A program made the translations under genes and the position numbers. The notes beneath the pieces are model-generated. The model saw nothing but the letters and a program-made list of their open reading frames with translations, had not been told where the DNA came from and searched no databases. Positions 52,368 to 61,223 of a stretch of 64,000 nt of DNA are shown here, piece after piece. Source of the stretch: Nitratireductor sp. XY-223. Its GTDB lineage: Bacteria > Pseudomonadota > Alphaproteobacteria > Rhizobiales > Rhizobiaceae. How positions within the stretch are numbered: position 1 is the stretch's first letter; every line of letters starts with the position of its first letter. The DNA lies in the NCBI RefSeq assembly GCF_004959855.1, contig NZ_SPNT01000010.1:1-64000 (forward strand), given 5' to 3'.

Positions 52368-54404
52368 TCAGCCGATCAGCACATCGTCCTGTCGCAGGTT
52401 TGCAAGGTCGACATCCTCGAGCACAAGGGAGCCCTGATCGCCCGCGTCGATAACCACGTTTCGGCCGTCCTGGATGGCGGCATCGAACAGGGCCTCCGTC
52501 GTCTCGAACAGGTCGCTGTCGAAAACCAGCGTGTCAGATTTCCTGCCCGTATTGAAATCGGTGATCGTATCGTCGCCGAAAATGCCTTCGAAGATGAAGG
52601 TGTCGTAGCCGGCGCCGCCGGACATGAGGTCATTGCCCTCGCCGCCATTGAGTGTGTCGTCGCCCCTTCCCCCCTGCAGGTTGTCGTCTCCGGAACCGCC
52701 GGCCAGATTGTCGGCACCTTCGCCGCCCTCCAACTGGTCCTTGCCCTCGAGACCCTCGAGGACGTCATCGCCGGCCATGCCGAGCAGCAAGTCGCTGGCA
52801 TCCGATCCGCTCATCTGCTCGTCATCGTCGGTACCGCCGGTCCGGTCGTAGGAAATCAGGGCATTGTCCTGGATGAATTCGATGTCTGTATTCGCCTCGA
52901 TCACGTCGGCCAGCGTCGTGTCCCACAATGCATCGAGTTCCCTTTGCGGCAGTTCCGAGCCTTCGCTCCAGAACGGATCACCGTCGCGCAGCCTGAGGAA
53001 CTGATCCGTGATCACCGTTGCGAACAACTCACCGACCATCCCGCTGCCATGCGGATCCTCCGCAAGGCCGCCGATCCAGGCATCGACGGCATCCACGTCT
53101 CCGTAGAGCTCCTCGAGCCGGGCGGCGAGATCGGCGTCCGACGTGATGTCGCTGAAGTCCTGCGCCCGCTCGAGACCGAGCGCTTCGCGCAGATCGTTAT
53201 AGGCGGCGACACCCAGGTCGCGTCCGCGCTGGATGTTGAGGGAAGCAAGGTCGAGACCGCCGGAGCCCGGCGCGCCGAACAGGAAGGAACGGACATCCTC
53301 GATCACCTGTACGTCGAGTTCCTGGGCAGTGCTGTCGGCAAGACCGCGAAGAATGGGATCGATGCCGCCGAATTCGGCGATCAGGTACGGTGAGAAATAC
53401 GCGTCGCGCAGTTCGAGATTGCCCGCCTCAATGACCGAACCGTCTTCATTCAGCCGCTGTATCTGGGATGACAGCAGGCTATGGCCGAACCGGTATGCCG
53501 CGGTCGAGAACTCGACGGTGATGCCGGGATTGACGTTCGGGTCATAGCCCTCATATTCGGTGATCGCGTCCTCGCCGAGCAGCACGGGAAGGAACTCGTT
53601 GAAGGTGATCGCCTGGATTTCCGCCTCGACGCGCTGGCGCGCCGCGTTAAAGAGGTCGTCGTCGCTGAGACCGGGATCCGCCGCCGCGAGTTCGTCGACA
53701 ATGCGGTTGTGCTCGCGGGCAAACAGCGTGTGAAGCGAAGTCAGGGCAACATTTTCAGCAGCCCTTATGTCGCCCGCCAGGACCGAATTCTCACTCGGCT
53801 GGACAAGCAGGTCCTGTGCGTCGAGGAGCAGTGTGCCGCCTTCGCCCCTGAGCGAGGCCGCAGTTTCCGCGTCGGAACCGTAGACCATCGAGGCATCCAG
53901 AAAGGCCGTGATCGCGTTTTCGTACTGGCGCGGCGTCGTCTCGCCCGTGCCTTCGACCGGATCGGCCCGGAAGAAATCAATCGTCGCCTCACCCGTGCCG
54001 TCGGGGTCGAACAGGGGATCGCCGGTCGGAACGGAGATGGGAAAGGCCTCCGAGTCGCCGGCCTCGGTCAGGTCCAGATCATGGTCGATGAACTGGCCCC
54101 ACGCCCAGAACAGATCGCTGACGCCGAAGCTGTTTGGTTCATCGCCGGTCTGCTGGGCCACCGCATTGCTGATCTCGCGCGCGCTCGGCAACCCCTCCAC
54201 CGGCGTGCCGATGCCGTCCTCGAAACGCACATCGGCGAGGCGCAGCAGGGTCTGCCCGGCCGCTCCCCAGTCTGTGTTTTCCTCGACAGTGCCGGTGCCG
54301 TCGATGGGACGAACGGCCGTGACCAGGATGTCGGGTTCGTTCGGATCATCGTCTCTTCGTCTCCGGTTCTGGGAATCCCGTTCGCCTTGACCCCTGTGTC
54401 GCAT
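52368..54404 (-). CDS. Secreted animal-type heme peroxidase with RTX calcium-binding repeats
   Basis: In this 678-residue protein the N-terminal 540 residues are an animal-type heme peroxidase: FIDHDLDLTE with the distal histidine H108 and the heme-linked aspartate D107, the LHTLFAREHNRI segment (R230, E231), and YRFGHS with the proximal histidine H308. Residues of about 545-615 are RTX nonapeptide repeats (GGxGxDxLx), followed by a C-terminal tail ending DVLIG, the type I secretion signal form. There is no N-terminal signal peptide, as expected for that route. It should be exported by the next two gene products. An ATG with GAGGAG upstream starts it at 54404. Confidence 0.92.
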   Translation of the reverse strand: MRHRGQGERDSQNRRRRDDDPNEPDILVTAVRPIDGTGTVEENTDWGAAGQTLLRLADVRFEDGIGTPVEGLPSAREISNAVAQQTGDEPNSFGVSDLFWAWGQFIDHDLDLTEAGDSEAFPISVPTGDPLFDPDGTGEATIDFFRADPVEGTGETTPRQYENAITAFLDASMVYGSDAETAASLRGEGGTLLLDAQDLLVQPSENSVLAGDIRAAENVALTSLHTLFAREHNRIVDELAAADPGLSDDDLFNAARQRVEAEIQAITFNEFLPVLLGEDAITEYEGYDPNVNPGITVEFSTAAYRFGHSLLSSQIQRLNEDGSVIEAGNLELRDAYFSPYLIAEFGGIDPILRGLADSTAQELDVQVIEDVRSFLFGAPGSGGLDLASLNIQRGRDLGVAAYNDLREALGLERAQDFSDITSDADLAARLEELYGDVDAVDAWIGGLAEDPHGSGMVGELFATVITDQFLRLRDGDPFWSEGSELPQRELDALWDTTLADVIEANTDIEFIQDNALISYDRTGGTDDDEQMSGSDASDLLLGMAGDDVLEGLEGKDQLEGGEGADNLAGGSGDDNLQGGRGDDTLNGGEGNDLMSGGAGYDTFIFEGIFGDDTITDFNTGRKSDTLVFDSDLFETTEALFDAAIQDGRNVVIDAGDQGSLVLEDVDLANLRQDDVLIG

Positions 54405-54490
54405 CTTTTTTCTCCTCGAATTTGCTTTCGAATGGATTGGTTTGCGGGGTTCAGATGCGGATGGCCGGCTGAAACAAAGCTGAAGCCGAT

Positions 54491-54507
54491 CTTAAGGTTT
54501 CCTTAAG
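54491..54507. promoter_or_regulatory. PmrA/QseB-type response-regulator box (CTTAAG-N5-CTTAAG)
   Basis: CTTAAG (54491-54496), five bases GTTTC, then CTTAAG (54502-54507) fits the published PmrA-box pattern YTTAAK-N5-YTTAAK exactly, with an 11-base period. Since CTTAAG is its own reverse complement, the site reads on both strands. It lies 87-103 bases upstream of the peroxidase ATG. The response-regulator gene at 54677 belongs to the same PmrA/QseB group, which makes it the likely binder. Confidence 0.6.
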
Positions 54508-54676
54508 GTTCAATCAGAGGAGGAAGCACCTTCCCCGCATTGATCGGAAAGCGCGAAAAATTACGCATAATCAATAGGTTAAATGATCGCACGGCAAAAG
54601 CAGCGCGCCGGGGTGGCGCACCATGCAGGTGTCTCAAACCGATGCCCGCCCTTGGGCGTCATCCGTCAATCGCGCA

Positions 54677-55351
54677 TCACGGTTCCGGGCTTTCACCGCT
54701 TCCGATCGTATATCCGCGCCCGCGTATCGTGCGGATGAACCGGTGATCGATCTTGTTGCGCAGGTGGGCAACATATACTTCGACTGTGTTGGAATCGCGT
54801 TCTTCGAAATAGCCGTAGATTTGCTCGGCCAGTTCCGACTTGCTGTGCACCTTGTCCGGCCGCAGCATCATCGCCCTCAGCAGCTTCAGTTCATTGCCGG
54901 TCAGATCGACCGGCTCGCTTCCGCGATAAACCCGCCCTGTCAATACGTTAAGCGAAACATTGCCGTACCGTATATCGGCCTGCGCCAGGCCGGCGGAGCG
55001 CCGGATCAGGGCATGCAGCCGGGCGACCAGCTCTTCCATCTGAAACGGCTTTGCGAGGAAATCGTCGCCGCCCGCATTCAGGGCGCCGACGCTGTCCTGC
55101 CAGCCTGTACGTTCCGTCACGGTGAGAACCGGTGTTCGAACGTCTTTCGACCGCCAGTGGCGCAGCACGGAGATTCCGTCCTTCGCCGGCAGTTCCAGAT
55201 CGAGAATGATGGCGTCGTATCGCTCCGTTTCTCCCAGAAACTGACCGTCCACGCCATTGGCCGCAAAATCGACCGTAAACCCCTCACGCACCAATTCAAA
55301 CTGTATTTGTTTTTGTAGTGCGATAGCGTCTTCCACTACGAGAATTTTCAT
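54677..55351 (-). CDS. OmpR/PmrA-QseB-type response regulator (no kinase gene beside it)
   Basis: The 224-residue regulator has a receiver domain with E7-D8, the phospho-acceptor D51 (ILDLELPAKDG), T77 and K101 (LAKPF). Then comes a winged-helix DNA-binding domain ending SNTVEVYVAHLRNKIDHRFIRTIRGRGY. This matches the PmrA/QseB/PhoP group. The frame extends to 55465, but MKILVVEDA at 55351 is the family start. No histidine kinase gene lies beside it, which is unusual for this group. It is directly upstream of the peroxidase gene and its PmrA-type box, on the same strand. Confidence 0.88.
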   Translation of the reverse strand: MKILVVEDAIALQKQIQFELVREGFTVDFAANGVDGQFLGETERYDAIILDLELPAKDGISVLRHWRSKDVRTPVLTVTERTGWQDSVGALNAGGDDFLAKPFQMEELVARLHALIRRSAGLAQADIRYGNVSLNVLTGRVYRGSEPVDLTGNELKLLRAMMLRPDKVHSKSELAEQIYGYFEERDSNTVEVYVAHLRNKIDHRFIRTIRGRGYTIGSGESPEP

Positions 55352-55835
55352 GTCCAGGACCCGATTTTTCCCACCCGGCCGCAACGGATGCGCCTGTGTG
55401 CTCGCCCATCCGCTTGCCGGAACATGTAATCGGCTGTCGTATCCGCGGTCACAATCGCCCATCAAACCGCACTTTTTACTGCCTATACGTCGCCCACTTT
55501 TATTCGCCGACCCGATTTTCCCTGCGACATGCGCCGCAAAGGCGATCCCAATTGATCACCAGGTCGGACAGCGGGATTTTGAGCGAGCAATGGGGCGTCA
55601 ATTAGTCGGCACATTCTCCTCCCCACCGCAGCGGACCGTGATCGGCCCGGCGGCGGTTCAGGCCGCAGCAGCGCCGGTTGCGGCCGTCCTTTCCATTTTT
55701 TCTCGACGCGGCGAGGGCTGATGTGCAATCTAACGGAAAACCGCCGGTTCTGCGGATCGGTCGCGGGTGGCGCCGCGGCATTTGTTCCCTGGAACCGGGC
55801 AAAAACTGGTAGCAGGCCTACAGCAGGGAACCACG
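55352..55835. other. Divergent promoter region between response regulator and potF-like gene
   Basis: No gene was recognised in these 484 bases. It should carry the promoters of the minus-strand response regulator and of the plus-strand transporter operon. I saw no clear boxes or long inverted repeats, and no second copy of the CTTAAG-type repeat. Confidence 0.4.
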
Positions 55836-56921
55836 ATGGAACTGAAAACAATCGCCGTCGCACTGACATTGTCTCTCGGCGCCAGTGCGGTACTGGCCGA
55901 GGAAGTGCGCGTCTACAACTGGTCCGACTATATCGACGAAGAGCTTTTGAAGAAATTCGAGGACGAGACCGGCGTCAAGCTGATCTATGACGTCTTTGAT
56001 TCAAACGACGTATTGGAAACCAAGCTGCTGGCGGGCAGTTCCGGCTATGACGTCGTCGTGCCTTCTGCCAGTTTCCTGCAGCGGCAGATCCAGGCCGGCG
56101 TGTTCCAGCCGCTCGACCAGGACAAGCTGCCGAACAGCAAGCATTTGTGGGATCTGATCAAGCAGCGCACGGCACCCTACGACCCGGACAATGCCTATTC
56201 GGTGAATTACATGTGGGGCACCACCGGCATCGGCATCAATGTCGACAAGGTCAAGGAAGTGCTCGGCGGTGATGCGCCCGTCGATTCACTGGAACTCGTT
56301 TTCAATCCACAGTACATGGAAAAGCTCGCCGCTTGCGGCGTCCATTTCCTCGATGCGTCGGCCGAGATGATCCCCGCGGCCCTGACCTATATCGGTGAGG
56401 ATCCCAACACCCAGGACACCGATATCATCGCCAGGACCGAGCCTGTGCTGATGGCCATCAGGCCCTATGTCACGAAGTTCCACAGTTCCGAGTACATAAA
56501 CGCGCTCGCCAACGGCGATATCTGCGTCGCCTTCGGCTATTCGGGCGACATCCTGCAGGCACGCGACCGCGCCGACGAGGCCGACAACGGCGTGACCATC
56601 GCCTACAATGCGCCCAAGGAGGGCGCCGTCATGTGGTTCGATCAGATGGCGGTTCCGGCCGACGCGCCCAACCCGGACGCGGCGCATAAATTCCTCAATT
56701 TCATGATGGACCCGAACAACATGGCGGCGGCGTCCAACTATGTCTACTACGCCAACGGCAATCTCGCCTCGCAGGAATTCCTGGAGGAGGATGTGATCAA
56801 CGACACGGCGATCTATCCCAACGATGAAACGCTGAAATCGCTTTATACGACGATCGCCTGGGTACCGCGCACGCAACGCTACGTGACGCGCCTGTGGACC
56901 AAGATCAAGTCCGGAACCTGA
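55836..56921 (+). CDS. Polyamine ABC transporter substrate-binding protein (PotF-like)
   Basis: The 361-residue protein has a signal peptide (MELKTIAVALTLSLGASAVLA) and the PotD/PotF fold: EEVRVYNWSDYIDEELLKKFEDETGVKLIYDVFDSNDVLETKLLAGSSGYDVVVPS is standard for putrescine/spermidine binding proteins. The start at 55836 has a CAGGGA motif about 8 bases upstream; the open frame begins earlier without signal. It delivers polyamine to the permease encoded by the next three genes. Binding specificity (putrescine or spermidine) cannot be told from sequence alone. Confidence 0.9.
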   Translation: MELKTIAVALTLSLGASAVLAEEVRVYNWSDYIDEELLKKFEDETGVKLIYDVFDSNDVLETKLLAGSSGYDVVVPSASFLQRQIQAGVFQPLDQDKLPNSKHLWDLIKQRTAPYDPDNAYSVNYMWGTTGIGINVDKVKEVLGGDAPVDSLELVFNPQYMEKLAACGVHFLDASAEMIPAALTYIGEDPNTQDTDIIARTEPVLMAIRPYVTKFHSSEYINALANGDICVAFGYSGDILQARDRADEADNGVTIAYNAPKEGAVMWFDQMAVPADAPNPDAAHKFLNFMMDPNNMAAASNYVYYANGNLASQEFLEEDVINDTAIYPNDETLKSLYTTIAWVPRTQRYVTRLWTKIKSGT

Positions 56922-56966
56922 CCAGAGCCTGCCGCCGCGGGGGCGGCAGGTGCTCATGCGGGGGAC

Positions 56967-58109
56967 ATGATGCAACAGACGGCAACCGGCGGCAGCTTCT
57001 CGCCCTGGGACGACCCGAACGAGGAACCGCTCATCCGTTTCGAGCAGGTCACCAAGCGGTTCGGCGCCTTCACCGCGGTTGACCGGCTGGATGTCGAAAT
57101 CTTCAAGGGCGAGTTCTTTGCCCTGCTTGGCCCGTCGGGCTGCGGCAAGACAACACTCATGCGCATGCTCGCCGGTTTCGAAAAGCCGACCGAAGGCCGC
57201 ATCCTGCTGGACGGGCGCGATATCGGCCCCGTGCCGCCGAACCGGCGCGCCGTCAACATGATGTTCCAGTCCTATGCGCTGTTCCCGCATCTGACCGTCG
57301 CCGAGAACATTGCCTTCGGGCTCAAGCGCTCCGATATGCCGAAGGCCGACATTCCGGCCCGCGTCAACGAGATGCTGAACCTCGTTCAGCTGAGGGATTT
57401 CGCCGGCCGCAAACCGCACCAGATTTCCGGCGGACAGCGCCAGCGCGTTGCCCTCGCCCGCTCGCTCGCCAAGGCGCCGAAGCTGCTGCTGCTCGATGAG
57501 CCGCTCGGCGCGCTCGATAAGAAACTGCGTCAGCAGACCCAGTTCGAGTTGGTCGACATCCAGGAAAAGACGGGCACAACCTTCGTCATCGTCACCCACG
57601 ACCAGGAAGAGGCGATGACCGTGGCGAGCCGTGTCGCGGTCATGGATCACGGGCGACTGGTCCAGGTGGATACGCCCGACCGCATTTACGAGACGCCGAA
57701 CTCGGTCTACGTCGCCGACTTCATCGGCGACGTCAACCTGATCGAGGGCAATGTCGCCTCTGTGGATGGCGAGCGTATCGAAATCAGCTGGGCGGAAGGG
57801 CAATCGCCGATCATCGGATGCTCCGCCTCTCCCCCGGCGGCGGGAACCCGCTGCTCCTTCGCCATCCGCCCGGAAAAGGTCGCGATTTCGGCCGAACGGC
57901 CACCCGACGCCGCCAACGCGATCAGGGGACACATCCACGACATTGCCTATCTGGGCAACATCTCGACCTATCACGTGCGGCTGGCTTCGGGCCACATCGT
58001 GAAGGCCCAGGCGGCCAACAGCCGGCGCGTCGGGCGCCGCGACTTCACCTGGGAGGACGCGGTCTGGCTGTCGTGGACCGAGACCGCCGGGATCGTGCTG
58101 ACGGGATGA
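56967..58109 (+). CDS. Polyamine ABC transporter ATPase (PotG/PotA-like)
   Basis: The 380-residue ATPase has Walker A GPSGCGKTT (55-63), signature ISGGQRQRVALARSLA, Walker B LLLLDEPLGALD, the switch histidine in VTHDQEEAM, and a C-terminal TOBE regulatory domain (about 290-375). It powers import by the two permeases. It lies 45 bases after the binding-protein gene and 4 bases before the first permease gene. Confidence 0.93.
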   Translation: MMQQTATGGSFSPWDDPNEEPLIRFEQVTKRFGAFTAVDRLDVEIFKGEFFALLGPSGCGKTTLMRMLAGFEKPTEGRILLDGRDIGPVPPNRRAVNMMFQSYALFPHLTVAENIAFGLKRSDMPKADIPARVNEMLNLVQLRDFAGRKPHQISGGQRQRVALARSLAKAPKLLLLDEPLGALDKKLRQQTQFELVDIQEKTGTTFVIVTHDQEEAMTVASRVAVMDHGRLVQVDTPDRIYETPNSVYVADFIGDVNLIEGNVASVDGERIEISWAEGQSPIIGCSASPPAAGTRCSFAIRPEKVAISAERPPDAANAIRGHIHDIAYLGNISTYHVRLASGHIVKAQAANSRRVGRRDFTWEDAVWLSWTETAGIVLTG

Positions 58110-58113
58110 ACGG

Positions 58114-59010
58114 ATGAACCTGCGCCGTCTCATACTGATCGCCATTCCCTATCTGTGGCTGCTGCTGTTCTTCCTCATTCCCTTCGGCATCGTCCTGAAG
58201 ATTTCGCTGTCCGAGACGGCGATCGCCATCCCGCCCTATACGCCAACGCTCGACCTTTCTGCCGGATGGCAGGGGCTGACCGCCTATCTCGGCGAACTCG
58301 ATTTCGACAATTTCCGCTTCCTTGCCGAAGACGATCTCTACTGGAAAGCCTTCCTTTCCAGCCTGACGATCTCGTTCGTCGCGACGCTGCTCGCGCTCGT
58401 GGTCGGCTTCCCTATCGCCTACGGCATGGCCAACGCGCCGGAGGAGTGGCGGCCGAGCCTCATGGTGCTCGTCATCCTGCCTTTCTGGACCAGCTTTCTC
58501 ATCCGGGTCTACGCGTGGATGGGGATCTTGAGCCAGGGCGGGCTGCTCAACCAGTTGCTGATGTGGATCGGGCTGATCGATGCGCCGCTGACGATCCTCA
58601 ACACAAACACCGCCGTCTATATCGGCATCGTCTATACCTATCTGCCGTTCATGGTGCTGCCGATCTACGCGACACTCGAAAAGCTCGACAATTCGCTTCT
58701 CGAGGCCGCGGAGGATCTCGGCTGCTCGCGCATTCAAGCCTTCTGGCTGGTGACCGCGCCGCTTTCGCGGCCCGGCGTGATCGCCGGCTGTTTCCTGGTC
58801 TTTATCCCGGTCCTCGGCGAATTCGTCATTCCGTCGCTGCTCGGCGGGTCGGGAACGCTGATGATCGGCAAGGTGCTGTGGGAAGAATTCTTCACCAATC
58901 GCGACTGGCCGGTCGCCTCGGCCGTGGCCGTGGTGCTCCTGATCATCCTCATCGTCCCGATTACCCTGTTCCAGCGCAACCAGCAGGCCCAGCGGGAGGC
59001 AGACGAATGA
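58114..59010 (+). CDS. Polyamine ABC transporter permease (PotH-like)
   Basis: The 298-residue permease has about six membrane segments and the EAA loop (LEAAEDLGCSRIQAFWLVTAPLSRPGVIAG) that contacts the ATPase. FLIRVYAWMGILSQGG is typical of PotB/PotH. It is read with the partner permease by a four-base overlap (ATGA at 59007-59010). Confidence 0.92.
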   Translation: MNLRRLILIAIPYLWLLLFFLIPFGIVLKISLSETAIAIPPYTPTLDLSAGWQGLTAYLGELDFDNFRFLAEDDLYWKAFLSSLTISFVATLLALVVGFPIAYGMANAPEEWRPSLMVLVILPFWTSFLIRVYAWMGILSQGGLLNQLLMWIGLIDAPLTILNTNTAVYIGIVYTYLPFMVLPIYATLEKLDNSLLEAAEDLGCSRIQAFWLVTAPLSRPGVIAGCFLVFIPVLGEFVIPSLLGGSGTLMIGKVLWEEFFTNRDWPVASAVAVVLLIILIVPITLFQRNQQAQREADE

Positions 59011-59822
59011 GACGCCTGACCTGGTTCAACGTGACGTCGCTGACGCTCGGTTTCGCCTTCCTCTACATCCCGATCGTCATTCTCGTCATCTACAGTTTCA
59101 ACGCCTCGAAACTGGTGACGGTATGGGCCGGCTTCTCGACCAGGTGGTATTTCGAGCTGATGCGCAACGAGGCGTTCCTCAGCGCCGCCTGGGTCACGCT
59201 CAAGGTGGCCCTCGCATCCTCGACGGCGGCCACCGTGCTCGGCACCATGGCCGCCTATGTCATGGTGCGCGGCGGCCGCTTCTTCGGCCGCACGCTGTTT
59301 TCCGGCATGATCTACGCGCCGCTCGTCATGCCCGAGGTGATCACCGGCCTGTCGCTGCTGCTGCTGTTCATCGCCGTCGGACTGGAACGCGGCGTGTTCA
59401 CCGTCGTCCTCGCCCACACCACCTTTTCCATGTGCTACGTGTCGATCGTCGTTTCCTCGCGTCTTGCCACGTTCGACCGGTCGATCGAGGAAGCCGCGCT
59501 CGATCTCGGCTGCACGCCATTCGATGCGTTCCGCAGCGTGACCTTGCCGATCATCGCGCCGGCGGTGATCTCCGGCTGGCTGCTCGCCTTCACCCTGTCG
59601 CTCGACGATCTCGTCATCGCCTCCTTCACGACCGGGCCAGCGTCGACGACGCTGCCGATCAGGATATTCGGCTCCATCCGGCTCGGGGTCAGCCCGGAGA
59701 TCAACGCGCTGTCGACGATCCTGATCGCCATTGTCACCATCGGCGTCATCACCGCTTCGCTGGTTTCCAAACGCGCCATCGCGCGCCGGCGAGCCGAGGA
59801 ACGGCGGGCGGCGGGCGCTTGA
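59007..59822 (+). CDS. Polyamine ABC transporter permease (PotI-like)
   Basis: The 271-residue permease has about six membrane segments, the EAA loop (EEAALDLGCTPFDAFRSVTLPIIAPAVISG), and the FTLSLDDLVIASFTTGP segment seen in PotC/PotI. The start ATG at 59007 overlaps the stop of the partner permease gene. It is the last gene of the four-gene importer operon. Confidence 0.92.
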   Translation: MRRLTWFNVTSLTLGFAFLYIPIVILVIYSFNASKLVTVWAGFSTRWYFELMRNEAFLSAAWVTLKVALASSTAATVLGTMAAYVMVRGGRFFGRTLFSGMIYAPLVMPEVITGLSLLLLFIAVGLERGVFTVVLAHTTFSMCYVSIVVSSRLATFDRSIEEAALDLGCTPFDAFRSVTLPIIAPAVISGWLLAFTLSLDDLVIASFTTGPASTTLPIRIFGSIRLGVSPEINALSTILIAIVTIGVITASLVSKRAIARRRAEERRAAGA

Positions 59823-60012
59823 ATCAGAATGTGAGGAAGTCGCCGCAGGATACTTGCGGTATTGCACGTACATAATTGTTATTTCAGCATAAACGGATGA
59901 GCGCTCTGCATCTCCGTATCAATGTGTCACGTGACCCGCCCGACCGCCGGCCCGGCAACGGGGCACAACGGTCGGGATGACGAGCACGCGTGTTCGCGCC
60001 GTCAGGTTCGGC

Positions 60013-60693
60013 TTACGGCCTGACCGGGCGTTGCCTTATGTGGGTATTGCCGGCCGGTCCGGTCCGCCTGACCGTGCAGTTCGGATCGCCCCGGCGGCAG
60101 GTGACCGTTTTGCTGGCCGAATTGCCGGTAGGCGTTGTCACGGTTTGCCTGGTGGCACAGCCGTTTCCGACGCAGCCACCGCTCTGTCGCAGGGTATTGC
60201 CCTGCGAACCGGTCGTCGTGCGGGTCGCGCCGCAGGCGTTTCCGATACAGCCCGAGCCGCCGGTGACGGAGCCTGGCGGAGGCGGTGGGGGCGGCGGCGG
60301 CCGATAGTAGACATTCCACTGCCCGTACCAGGGATAGGTCGAATAGTAGTTGTCCCAATAGGCACGGCTGTAAGCCACGGTGGCAATGCCGACCGTCGCC
60401 GCTACGGCAGGGGTGACGACGGTCTGCGTCCCGCCGCTGGAAACGCGGATGTAGTTGGCGGATGCCCAACCCCTCTGCGATCCATAGGCGATGTCGCACC
60501 AGGTCACGTTGGCGTTGCATCCGTACATGGTGACCGGTGCGGATTGCGGCACAACGGTAACGACTGGGTATTGTGTTGACGGCCCGGCGCGAAGGTTGAG
60601 ATCAACCGTCACGGATGCCGTACTCGCTGCCCGGGCCGGCGATGCGATGACGACGACCGCAGCCAGGAACGGTAAGATTGTTTTGAGGTTCAT
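60013..60693 (-). CDS. Secreted SH3-domain protein with polyproline and Cys-repeat tail
   Basis: The 226-residue protein has a signal peptide (about 1-23) and a bacterial SH3 domain (about 24-85; LNLRAGPSTQYPVVTVVPQ, WCDIAYGSQRGWASANYI), which often binds cell wall. Next comes a Tyr/Trp-rich stretch (AYWDNYYSTYPWYGQWNVYY), nine prolines in a row (132-140), and a Gly/Thr-rich tail with two copies of a GCxGNxC motif (149-154 and 173-179) plus CRRGDPNC. The tail could be crosslinked or bind a surface. The ATG at 60693 has GGAGTG upstream; the open frame begins earlier. No function is assigned. Confidence 0.75.
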   Translation of the reverse strand: MNLKTILPFLAAVVVIASPARAASTASVTVDLNLRAGPSTQYPVVTVVPQSAPVTMYGCNANVTWCDIAYGSQRGWASANYIRVSSGGTQTVVTPAVAATVGIATVAYSRAYWDNYYSTYPWYGQWNVYYRPPPPPPPPPGSVTGGSGCIGNACGATRTTTGSQGNTLRQSGGCVGNGCATRQTVTTPTGNSASKTVTCRRGDPNCTVRRTGPAGNTHIRQRPVRP

Positions 60694-60858
60694 GAAAATC
60701 ACTCCGTGAAAGATCGTGAGATCCGCCGGACAGGCTGCCGGGGCGACGGCAGTTTGCCTGTCCTGGCGGGTGGAGTGGTGCGATGGCCCCTCGATCGGAA
60801 TGCAGCGCCCGAATGGAGAAAGGCGCGGCAAAACCGTCGGGACATCATACCGTCCACA

Positions 60859-61128
60859 TCACGATTGCAGTTTCTGCAGGCATTTTCCGGCGGACATTGC
60901 GTTGGCCTGCGCGACCTGGCGGGTCATTTGACCCGAAAGGACCAAGTCGCGCGCCTGGGCGCGGACAATGTTTTGCAGATCGGATGTCGGCGTCACATGC
61001 GGTGCGCTGGCGTCGTAGATCTGTTTTGCCGGTGCATTGAGCGCCGCGGCGCAGGTATTTGCTTCGGACTGTCCCGCCAGGGCCGAGACCGGTAGAAGGA
61101 CAAGTGCCAATACGATAATATGTTTCAT
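60859..61128 (-). CDS. Small secreted protein of unknown function
   Basis: This 89-residue protein has a clear signal peptide (MKHIIVLALVLLPVSALA) and a mature part of about 70 residues with two cysteines (C26 and C83) that might form a disulfide. I recognise no family. It is upstream of the SH3-domain protein on the same strand; the 165 bases between them could hold a second promoter. Confidence 0.6.
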   Translation of the reverse strand: MKHIIVLALVLLPVSALAGQSEANTCAAALNAPAKQIYDASAPHVTPTSDLQNIVRAQARDLVLSGQMTRQVAQANAMSAGKCLQKLQS

Positions 61129-61223
61129 AGCTTTCTCCGAAATTGTTGCTCTGTCCGATTTAGATATGTTCGATTTGGAGCGCGCACTACTCGGTTTTCG
61201 GAGACACGGGTCGCGAAGGAATC

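Noticed and set aside
52600-52780. Repetitive DNA that could be taken for a CRISPR or tandem repeat
   Set aside because: It encodes the RTX nonapeptide repeats of the peroxidase; there are no spacers and the repeats follow codons.
50919-53393. 824-codon plus-strand frame
   Set aside because: It is antisense to the exporter and peroxidase genes and shows no domain; it is a by-product of GC-rich third positions.
56286-58145. 619-codon minus-strand frame
   Set aside because: It is antisense to the polyamine transporter genes and has no motif.
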